Of a DNA stretch of 64,000 nt, positions 19,710 to 29,000 are shown in pieces; within the stretch, counting starts at the first letter, position 1; every line of letters begins with the position of its first letter. The stretch comes from Pantoea nemavictus. GTDB lineage: Bacteria; Pseudomonadota; Gammaproteobacteria; Enterobacterales; Enterobacteriaceae. The position numbers and the translations under genes are program-made. The stretch lies in assembly GCF_037479095.1 (NCBI RefSeq), contig NZ_JBBGZW010000002.1, positions 62,001-126,000 on the forward strand, read 5' to 3'. Below the pieces are notes generated by a model. It worked only from the letters and a program-made list of their open reading frames with translations, ran no database searches and was not told where the DNA came from.

Positions 19710-20150
19710 CTACTCGGCATCGCTGGGTTTGGCAGTATTCGCCTCTGGCTGCGGACGATCGCCGCGATCATCACGACGATCGTGCCAATCGCAACGTCCG
19801 TGATGTCCACGGTGATCAAAGCGATCGCGGCGATGCTGCATAAACTCTTCACGCTGCTCCGGCGTCATTTGCATCCAACGCTCGTGCATGCGACGACGCG
19901 CCATGCCGAACATGCCAGGACGAAAACCTAAGCCACCAAACAGAATGCGGCACAGTGCCAACAATCCCAGCGCCTGCCAGAAGCCGATGCTTTTGACACC
20001 GACAATACCCGGCAGTAGCGCATTCCACAGCGACATCACCAGCAAACCAAGCGCAGCGATAATCACCGCACCCAGCAATAGCGGTTTCGCCAGGCGGTGT
20101 CCGCCAAAATGATCTCCACGATGGTGTCTGCGCATATCAAAATCTCTCAT
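19710..20150 (-). CDS. His/Arg-rich two-helix membrane protein cotranscribed with the ECF sigma factor
   Basis: A 146-residue protein of unknown family. A His/Arg-rich N terminus (MRRHHRGDHFGGHR) precedes two hydrophobic segments (about residues 27-48 and 58-75). The C-terminal tail contains MTPEQREEFMQHRRDRF and then many His, Asp and Arg residues. The MTPEQR block is reminiscent of LTPEQR-type metal/stress sensors of the CpxP/ZraP group, but similarity is limited to a few residues. Its place directly before the sigma gene suggests it senses a signal (metal is possible given the histidines) or restrains the sigma factor. Start ATG 20150 has GAGGAA upstream. Confidence 0.75.
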   Translation of the reverse strand: MRDFDMRRHHRGDHFGGHRLAKPLLLGAVIIAALGLLVMSLWNALLPGIVGVKSIGFWQALGLLALCRILFGGLGFRPGMFGMARRRMHERWMQMTPEQREEFMQHRRDRFDHRGHHGRCDWHDRRDDRGDRPQPEANTAKPSDAE

Positions 20151-20252
20151 TGTTTGTTCCTCATTACATTAACGGATAATCGCTTGTGATGAGGTAGACG
20201 AATGAGCGGTGAAGATATTGCTAACTTTTTTTAAAAAAGAGCGTGCTGCCGT

Positions 20253-20705
20253 TTAAGACGTTCTGCGCTCACGCCAGAAAGCATAGCCACAGACGAGAAT
20301 AATAAGCGCGGAGGTTAAGGTGTTAATGGACCAAAAGAGGTTTACCAGATACTCGCTAACCATATTCTGCTCTCCACCCGAAAAAGGCGGTGGGTTACTG
20401 ATTTTAAAGGTAATGATCCACATTACGCTGACTATGACAAAGCGGCCAATTAACCAGGCGATGAGCGGCAGAATAAGTGAGTTAATTTTGCTGAAGTTAG
20501 CGTTACGCGTAAGTAATATGAAACAGCCCAACGGCAGCAAATCAGGCACTATATTTGTGGCATAGGAAACAAATAGCTGCCAGCCAGGGATCTCATAGTG
20601 TTGGATGACCTGCCACGACAAAATCACCTCGGCAAGTAATGTCCGATAGAGCAATAAAAAGCAAACCAATCCCCATATCGCTGCAATCTTGTATTTTGTG
20701 TACAT
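20253..20705 (-). CDS. Four-helix membrane protein of unknown function
   Basis: A 150-residue protein with four hydrophobic segments, at about residues 8-27, 42-63, 76-100 and 121-142. A polar loop (NPPPFSGGEQNM) lies between the third and fourth. It ends in a basic WRERRTS tail, which suggests a cytoplasmic C terminus. No domain family is recognised. AAGGA lies 11 nt before the ATG. It is on the same strand as the sigma-factor pair but 102 bp upstream, so coexpression is possible and not demonstrated. Confidence 0.68.
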   Translation of the reverse strand: MYTKYKIAAIWGLVCFLLLYRTLLAEVILSWQVIQHYEIPGWQLFVSYATNIVPDLLPLGCFILLTRNANFSKINSLILPLIAWLIGRFVIVSVMWIITFKISNPPPFSGGEQNMVSEYLVNLFWSINTLTSALIILVCGYAFWRERRTS

Positions 20706-20805
20706 CAGTTAACCATTCCTTAGTTATCGAGCAGGCTACTTTACCTTTATGCTGGATAATCAGTCACGGTTTGATGCCAAATCCTTCCCTGGATTAAGAT
20801 CCTAA

Positions 20806-21516
20806 TCACCGTTTCGCTTTATCGCGGCGCGGACGAATAACGATATCGGCAATTTGCGTATCCTCAGGACTGTCGACGATAAATCTGACCGCGCGCGCCA
20901 CGGATGAGGCGTCGAGATACTCTTGCGGATTGATCGGTGCGTGGTTACCGGCGCGTGCGCGTGAAGCCTGATTCATCGGCGTATCGGTTGGACCGGGCGC
21001 AACTGTTGCCACGCGCACGCCATGCTCGCTCTCTTCGCTACGTAGCGCATGCGCCAGCGCTGTGAGGGCAAATTTTGACGCAGAATAGACCACGTGTCCG
21101 GCCAGCGCCAATGTGCCCGAACCGGAGTTGATAAACACCACTTTACCCTGAGATGCGCGCAGGGCGGGCAAGGTCACACGCGTGAGTTCAGCCGGTGCAA
21201 TGACGTTAATATTTAAGTGCTGTTGCCACAGTTCTGGCGTAGCAGAGAAGGTAGTACTGAGAATTGATATGGCAGCCGAATGTACCAACACATCGACCCG
21301 CTCAAGCGTCGCGGCAAAGGCAGCCACGGCGGCAAAATCCGTGATGTCCAGCGTCAGTGGAATCACATTGGTTATCGACTCTAACGCCTGTAACGTTTGC
21401 GGATTACGTCCGATGGCATACACCTGATGATCGCTCGCCAGTAGTTTTACGGTTTCCAGACCAATGCCGCTGTTGCCGCCGGTAACAATCGCAACCGGTA
21501 ATGTTGATGTTGTCAT
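20806..21516 (-). CDS. Short-chain dehydrogenase/reductase
   Basis: A 236-residue NAD(P)-dependent oxidoreductase. The nucleotide-binding motif is TGGNSGIG near residue 12. The catalytic residues fit the classical SDR pattern: Ser in FINSGSGT, then Tyr and Lys in YSASKFAL. The C-terminal PGPTDTPMN block is also typical. Start at 21516 (MTTSTLPVAIVTGG) follows GAGGGA; the 29 codons upstream are not SDR-like. Substrate unknown. It lies downstream of the amidohydrolase on the same strand, but a hairpin separates the two. Confidence 0.88.
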   Translation of the reverse strand: MTTSTLPVAIVTGGNSGIGLETVKLLASDHQVYAIGRNPQTLQALESITNVIPLTLDITDFAAVAAFAATLERVDVLVHSAAISILSTTFSATPELWQQHLNINVIAPAELTRVTLPALRASQGKVVFINSGSGTLALAGHVVYSASKFALTALAHALRSEESEHGVRVATVAPGPTDTPMNQASRARAGNHAPINPQEYLDASSVARAVRFIVDSPEDTQIADIVIRPRRDKAKR

Positions 21517-21594
21517 AAGTCCCTCTCTTGTCATTAATTTCAGGCTAAGGAAAACATCCTGTACAGGCAAATGCCTAAATTGACTTTGTTTATC

Positions 21595-21618
21595 CAGGTG
21601 CACCGTTTAGCGCACCTG
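21595..21618. terminator. CAGGTGC/GCACCTG hairpin after the amidohydrolase gene
   Basis: CAGGTGC (21595-21601) pairs with GCACCTG (21612-21618) across a 10-nt loop. It lies 9 bp past the stop of the amidohydrolase gene and probably ends that transcript. The arms match the outer part of the hairpin at 5753-5776, so it is a repeated local terminator type. Confidence 0.5.
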
Positions 21619-21627
21619 TCCAGAGAT

Positions 21628-22998
21628 TCACACCTTTGCTAGCGCACCAAACGTCTGCTTGCCGTTATTGAAGGTCGCCATCACCGGTGCGATGTGCGCC
21701 ACGGCTTCGGCGGAGCAGCTGGCGTTGACTAACATCATCGTCGCCTTGTCTTGCGCTTTCGGCCATTGCCGCTCGCCCTCGCTGTTCAGCGGTAACACTT
21801 CGTTGGTGGCGATGCCTAACGCGCGGCTAAGTGAATACTCATCCGGGCCACGATACAGCTGCGAATAAACGTTGGCCTTTTCCAGCATGCTACCGCTGCC
21901 AAAAGGCTGCCAGTGATCGGCGATGGTGTCGGTGCCAGACCACACCGGTACGCCTGCCGCACGCAGCTGGGGCAAGGGCATGATTACGCGGCCAATCGGT
22001 ACCGTGGTGGCGATGCTGAACTGATGCTCCTTCAGTTGCTCAATCATGGCGGCCAGTTCGTTACCCTGTAACGTGCCCAGTGCGAAGGCGTGGCTGAGGG
22101 TGACTTTGCCTTTCAGCTGCGGATTTTCCTTAACTGTTTTCAGCATATAGCGGATCGCTGCCACGCCGTGCGGTTCGGTTTCGTGCAGATGAATATCGAT
22201 CGGTGCCGCAAAATCGAGCGCAATTGAAAACAGGGTATCCAGCGACTTCTCCATCGCGCCGTCAACGTTAGTGGGATCGAGTCCACCGACATAATGTGCG
22301 CCCATTTTCATCGCTTCTCGCATCATGCCTTCCACTTTTGAACGTAATAAACCGTGCTGCGGGAAGGCGACAATGTTGGCGTGAAAATCGTCGCGATGAT
22401 GGGCAATCGCCTGCTGCAAGTGTTCCAGACCTTGTAACTTACTGACCGGGTCGATATTGCAATGACTGCGCGCTGCGCTGCTGCCTTTGGATTGCAACAG
22501 ACCGATCAGCTTCTCGGCACGGATTTCAGAGGTGGGCACCAGCTCAGGCAAAATCTGCTCTTCCTGATGAATCATATCGATCACGCTGTGACGCGGCAGC
22601 GGCGCGCGCCAGCTTTCACCGTAGAACGTTTTATCAAGATGAATATGCATGTCACGCGTGGCGGGCAGCAGCAGATAACCGGCGGCATCCCACGTGGGCA
22701 GACTGCGACTGACACCCGCAGCATGAATGGCGGCAATGTTTCCGGCACTCACTTCGATGTCATACAAACCGGTGCGTGTGGCCGTAATTACCTCATTTTT
22801 GCGTATAAACGCCTCTTCCAGTCGCACGTTGCGCAGAAGATAGTGGCTGGCATCAATGCGACTGAGATTGACGGTTTGGCAAGTCTCGGCGGCGAGGGCG
22901 CCGCTGCTCATGCCGGCACTGAGTAAGGTGCCAGCTGCGGTAAGCTTCATGCCCGCTGATAGAAAATCCCGGCGATTTCCGGGAGATAAGATGCTCAT
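21628..22998 (-). CDS. Tat-exported amidohydrolase of the cytosine-deaminase type
   Basis: A 456-residue metal-dependent hydrolase. The N terminus has a twin-arginine signal (GNRRDFLSAG, hydrophobic stretch, ending SSGALA near residue 36), so the folded enzyme should be exported to the periplasm. The amidohydrolase metal motifs are present: HIHLDK, HLHETEPHG, LSHAFALG and WSGTDTIADHW. The pattern is closest to cytosine deaminase and related N-acyl or cyclic-amide hydrolases; the substrate is unknown. Export distinguishes it from cytosolic CodA. AGGAGAA precedes ATG 22998. Monocistronic or paired with the SDR. Confidence 0.86.
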   Translation of the reverse strand: MSILSPGNRRDFLSAGMKLTAAGTLLSAGMSSGALAAETCQTVNLSRIDASHYLLRNVRLEEAFIRKNEVITATRTGLYDIEVSAGNIAAIHAAGVSRSLPTWDAAGYLLLPATRDMHIHLDKTFYGESWRAPLPRHSVIDMIHQEEQILPELVPTSEIRAEKLIGLLQSKGSSAARSHCNIDPVSKLQGLEHLQQAIAHHRDDFHANIVAFPQHGLLRSKVEGMMREAMKMGAHYVGGLDPTNVDGAMEKSLDTLFSIALDFAAPIDIHLHETEPHGVAAIRYMLKTVKENPQLKGKVTLSHAFALGTLQGNELAAMIEQLKEHQFSIATTVPIGRVIMPLPQLRAAGVPVWSGTDTIADHWQPFGSGSMLEKANVYSQLYRGPDEYSLSRALGIATNEVLPLNSEGERQWPKAQDKATMMLVNASCSAEAVAHIAPVMATFNNGKQTFGALAKV

Positions 22999-23085
22999 GG
23001 CTAATTCTCCTTGTAGGGGAGAATTACCCTAAAATAGCCGCTTAGCGCGTGCTGCACTATTTTCCACTGCTAGCTATGGCAAAAA

Positions 23086-26000
23086 CTAATGAGTCGAGTG
23101 ATGGTTACCGTCCGAGATAATCCTCACCTGATGGTGTCCGGCTGCGCTGCTCAAGGTGATCTGGTCGGCGGCACAACGCTCATCATCCAGCCACAGTTGG
23201 TAATCCCCTGACGCACGCGTGATATCAATTTCATAAACGCCTTCACCCTCGCGATAGATCACTTTTGCGCCCGGCCACGCCGCCGGTAGACGCGGCCGCA
23301 GCTGCAGCTTATCGCCATGGCGGGTGATACCCAGCAGGCTCTCGATGATGAGCTGATAGGCCCAGCCCGCAGAGCCGGTGTACCAGGTCCAGCCGCCTCG
23401 GCCTTCATGATTCTCGGCGCTGTAGACATCGGCGGCCATCACATAAGGTTCCACCTTGTAGGTTTCTACATCAGCGGCATTCAGGCTGTGATTGATTGGG
23501 TTGATCAGCGCCAGCAGCGCCCAGGCGCGGTCGACCTGGCTCATTTCGGCAAATGCCATGATCGCCCACAGCGCGCCGTGAGTGTACTGGCCGCCGTTTT
23601 CCCGAATGCCCGGCAGATAACCACGGATGTAGCCAGGATTGGGGCCAACGCCGTTAAATGGCGGCGTCAGCAGCCTAATCAATCCGTTATCGCTATCGAC
23701 CAGTTGACGATCGAGCGCCTGCATCGCCGAGGCAGATTTGGCTTGATCGCCCGCGCCCGACAGCACTGACCAGCTCTGGGCGATGGCATCGATACGGCAC
23801 TCGGCGTTGCTGTGCGACCCCAGCGTTTCACCGCTGTCGAAGTAGCCGCGCAGAAACCATTCGCCATCCCACGCAACCTGGTTGAGCGCGGTTTTTAACT
23901 CATCGGCCTGGCGCTGACACAGGCTGGCGGTTTCGGTTTTCCCAAGGCGTTCTGAGAGTGCAGCAAAGCGGGTAAGCACGGTGTAGAGGAAAAAGCCCAG
24001 CCAGACACTTTCGCCTTTGCCAGCGATGCCGACCGCGCTCATACCGTCATTCCAGTCGCCAGATCCCATCAGCGGCAGCCCATGCTCACCAAAATTCAGG
24101 CCATGCTTGATGGCGCGTAACGCATGATCCCACAGGTTTTCACTCTGTTGGCTGATGTTCGGCAGGCTATACACCGATTCCTCCTCAGCAGGCAGAGGTG
24201 GCGCTTCGAGATAGGCAACCTGCAGTTCGAGTAGCGCCAGATCGTCCGTGGCGCTGATGTAATGACAAAGCGCAAAGGGGAGCCAGAGGTAATCATCCGA
24301 ACAGCGCGTTATGACACCGCGTCCTGAAGGTGGATGCCACCAATGCTGCACATCGCCTTCAATAAACTGTCGCGAGGCACACAACAGCAATTGATCGCGC
24401 AGCAGCTGCGGTGCGGCATGGGTGAGAGACAGCGTATCCTGCAACTGATCGCGAAAGCCGAAGGCGCCACCCGACTGATAATAGCCGCTGCGTGCCAGTA
24501 ATCGGCTGGCCAGGGTTTGATACAGCAACCAACGATTCGCCAGCAAATTCACCGCGCGATCGGGAGTAAACACTGCCACTTTATCTAACAGGCCGCGCCA
24601 ATGTCTTTTGACTCTCTCCAGCTCGGCTTCCGCGCGATCGGTCGGCAGGAACTGCTGCATTAGCGCCAAAGCCGATCCGCTATCTTCTGCCGCGCCTAAA
24701 ACAAAGACGAAGGTGCGCGTATCGCCATCAATGAGCGTGGTCAGCGTCTGCAGGCTGGCGCAGGGATCCAGGCCTGCACCGGTATTACCCGAAAGTCCGC
24801 GCGCTTGCATCATCGCCGGGTTACGCGTCGAGCCATTACGGCCGAGGCATTCAAGACGATTGCCGCTGAAGGCGATTTGATTGCCCGATGCGGCAAAGAA
24901 CGCAGTGCGAGTCGAGCCAGCACTGACGTAAGGATTCACCGCAAGGATGGTGCTGCCAGACTCAACGTTCGCCGAGGAGGTCTGTACATGGCGTGCAGAC
25001 TGGCTTACCAGTTCACCTAACACCCATTCAACGTAGCCGGTAATCGACATATAACGGGTTCTGCCGGATAGGTTGCTGAGCTGAATCAGGGTAATTTTCG
25101 CCGCATCTTCACCGGCGACAAAGGTGGTGACGCTGCTACAAATGCCTTGCTCCTGGTGCATAAAGCGGCTGTAACCCATGCCGTGCTGGGTTAAATAATC
25201 GCCTTTACCGCGTAGCGGTAGCGGCATCGGCGACCAGACATCGCCGCTCTCTTCATCGCGCAGATAAAAGGCTTCGCCCGAGGTATCGCTTACCGGATCG
25301 TTATGCCACGGCGTCAGCCGATACTCATGCGCATTTTCATACCAGCTGTAAGCCTGGCCACTTTCAGAGATCACGCTGCCAAACTGCTTGTTGGCCAGAA
25401 CGTTACACCAGGGAGCAGGCGTCTGATGCTCCTCAGGCAACAAAATATGATACTCGCTGCCATCCGCGTTATAGCCGCCGGTGCCGTTAAACAGCTGCAG
25501 GGTGTCAGGCAGCGTGAGGCTGACGGGCGCAGGCGCGGCATGTTTAGCGGGCAGGAAGTGAGCGGATGGCGGCGTGGGCTGAGGTTTTAATAGCACCGTG
25601 AGCTGATCGGCTAAACTGCCGTGACGTCCTTCCAGCACCACGGCCGCCACGCTGAGTAACAGCGTGATGTCCTCAAACACCAGGTGATCGCTTTGGCGGA
25701 TGAAGATGCCGCCAGGTTTGTCGGTGAGCTGCTGGACATCTCCGCTGGCAATCATCTTAACCAACTGGTTTTGCAGCAGTTGCTGATAGCCTCCTTGCTC
25801 ACCGTTGAGGATGACTAAATCCACCGTTAGCCCTTTTTGCCGCCAGTATTGATGCGCCTTAATCAAGTTACTTACCAGACTGAGTTGCGTACCGTTTTCA
25901 ATGCGCACCAGCACAATAGGCAGGTCGCCCGACAGCGAGTGGCGCCACAAGGCGGTCTGGCCCAGACGATTCTGCAGCAAACGTTGACTGTCGCCGCGCA

Positions 26001-29000
26001 TTTCAGGACTGGCAAAAATCACCGCGCTGGCGAGTTGGTTATACAAACTGGCATCTTCAGCGGCAATATTGAGCTGACGCAGCGCCACCTGGCTGTGCGA
26101 CGCCGCCATTTCAAACACCCGATTGGCGTAGACGTTGTTGCGATACTTCTCAATCAGCGCCAGGCAGGCGGCACGCTGCTCGGTGACGCCATACAGCAGA
26201 TCGAGCGTGATGGATTTACCGGGCCTGAGCTGAATTTTCTGGCGAATGGAGAGCAGCGGATCAAGCACCGATCCCGCACTGCCGCTGAGGACGCCGCCGG
26301 GCGCAACGGCTTGTGGATTGGCGGTGGTATTGCCACGGCCAATAAACTGCGCGCGATCGGTTTCATAGTGGGTGTCGCGCTCGCTCGCGCCATGAATCAG
26401 CAGGGCGTGAAACATCCACACCGGCTCGGTTTTGGCTTCGCGCGGACGGCGATGCGTTAGAATCGCCTCAAGCTCGGCAACAATCTCGGTCTGCACGAAC
26501 AGGTTGCTGAACGCCGGATGCGCCAGATCGCTGGCAGCAGGCGCCAGCACCACTTCGGCATAACTGGTGATATCGATCTCGCGCAGCTGGCGTGAATGGT
26601 TGGTCAGAACCAGGCGGCGGATTTCCACATCATCTTCCGGTGATACCACCACATGCAGACGTGCGCTGAGGCTTTCACTGCGCGCCTCAAACTCCGCGCC
26701 GGCGTTGGTGAAACGCGCCAGATGCTGCGCCTGTGTAACCCCGCTCGGCTGGAATGTTGGGCTAATTACCTCGCCGGACTGGCGATCGCGGATATAGCAG
26801 AAGATACCATGCTGGTTGCAGGTGCCATCCGCGCGCCAGCGGGTTAACGCCAGCCCTTTCCACAGGCTATAGCCGGTGCCGGATTGCGTGACCATCACAT
26901 GGTAATTGGCGTTCGACAGCAGTTGCAATTGCGGCAGATGCGCGGCCGCACCGCTAAATTCGCGCAGTTCGGGCGCGTCAGAGCGCGGCTTATTATCTGA
27001 ATTGTCGACAAACTGACGACGCGGCGTATAGAGCTCAATGTCGTCCGGCACTCGCTCTTGCAGCAGTAAGTATGAGGACTGGAAGCGTGCACTCGACATG
27101 AAACGCGCCACCATCGGCGCATTGAGTAGCAGATGCGAAATCGCCAGTAATCCCATGCCCTGGTGATGCGCCATGTAGGTTTTAACGGCGACAAATTGCT
27201 GACCGCGCGCCAGCCGATGAGCAGTAAAGTCGAGCGCCTCATAAAATCCATACTTACCGCAGGCACCCATTTTTTTCAGCTTCATCAGGTTATCGATGGC
27301 CTGAAGCGGCAGCACCATTAACGCCAGCATCGATGCGTAGGGCGCAACGACATGATCATCGCTCAGGCCGCGCTTCAGGCCCAGTTCCGGCGTACCAAAC
27401 GCTTTGTATTGGTAGTTCTGACTATCATCAAAGGCGGCGTAAGCCGATTCTGACACCCCCCACGGAATCTGCGCGGCTTCGCCAGAGGCGATTTGTTGCT
27501 TCACTGCGGATAAGGCCATTTTTTCCAGCAGCGTATCCGGGTACACCGGCATCACCAGATGCGGCATCAGGTACTCGAACATCGATCCGCTCCACGACAT
27601 CACCGCCGGTTGGTTATCAAGCTGCGTGAATAAACGGCCCAATACGAACCAGCTTTTTACCGGAAGCTGATTGGCTGAGATCGCATAGTAGTGTGTAAGC
27701 CGCACTTCGGAGGGGAAAAGATCATAGCTGCCTTTATCGAGCAGGCCGCTGTCGAGGCTATAACCGACGCTGAGCAGCGCGGTGCTCTCAACATAGAGAA
27801 AGCGGAAATCCATTTTGGCGTGATCGTCCAGTCGACCTTCCAATTCCAGTAAGGTCGCCATACGTTCCCGCGCCGCCCACATCACCGGAGCCGATTGCTG
27901 CGCGTCCAGCTCAGGATAATGCGTACCTAATTCGCTCAGCCACAGAAGTGAAGGCAAGGTGGCAGGCAGCGTATGTTCAGGAGTGATCCAGCTGAAAAAC
28001 AGCGCCCACTCTTGCTGAAAATCGAGAAGCTGACGGATGAACAATTCAAACCATTTCACCTGCAGCGGCGGCATCTTCATCTGCGCCAGCAAAATTTCAC
28101 TCAGCGTAATCAGGGCGGAGAGTTGATGAGTGATGGCAGCAGGTGCAGCCTGTTGCAGCACCACAAACTGTTCGGCCACTTCATCCCAGCGGTCATTGCG
28201 TTCGGCACCGAGCTGCGTTTTAGCCAGTAACAAGGTGTCGTTTAAGCCAGCCATGATTATCGCCAATGACAGCAGCGGCTGCTGTTTCCACTGCGCCAGT
28301 CCAGCCTGCAAGGTTGCCAGATGCGCCGCAAGGTTGCCGCTGTCCACGGTGGAGACGTAGCGCGGCTGCAGCGGTTTAAGCGTGTAGGTGTCATACCAGT
28401 TGTAGAGATGCCCCCGAAAATGCTCCATGCGATCAAGACTGTCGAGCGTGGCGAGGGTGCGCGAAATCACCTGTTTCTGCATCACGTAACCAAAATCCCA
28501 GGCCGTTAACGTGGCAAGCAGTGACAGGCCAATATTGGTTGGCGACGTGCGGTGCGCCACGGTGGGCTGCAGCACCTCCTGGAAATTATCCGGCGGTAAG
28601 TGGTTATGCTCGGCGGTGACGAAATCTTCAAACCACGCCCAGGTATGTCGGGCGCTAGAACGTAAAAACTGCTGCTGCTCAACCGAGAGCTTTTTCTGGC
28701 GGGCTTCGGCCGGTTTACTTAAGCGCCATAACAGCCACGGTGTTGCCAGCCAAAGCAGTGCCAGCGGCACGACCAATGCGGTCAATGAGGGGTTAAGCAG
28801 GACGGTCAAAAGTGACAGTGCAACGCCGGCCAGCGGATTAATCCACATAGCGCGATAGAAATGACGCAGGGTCGGGACATTTGCGGCACTGCCAGCCGAG
28901 GCGCTTTTCCATTCATTCAGAAATTGCCCGCTCACGTTGAGTCGCCACAGCGTGATAATAATCGCTTTCAGCGACCAGTAACTTTCATGCGGTATGGTCG

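Noticed and set aside
25837..26460. A 207-codon plus-strand ORF inside the glucan synthase gene
   Set aside because: It is antisense to the continuous 2871-codon synthase frame and matches no protein family.
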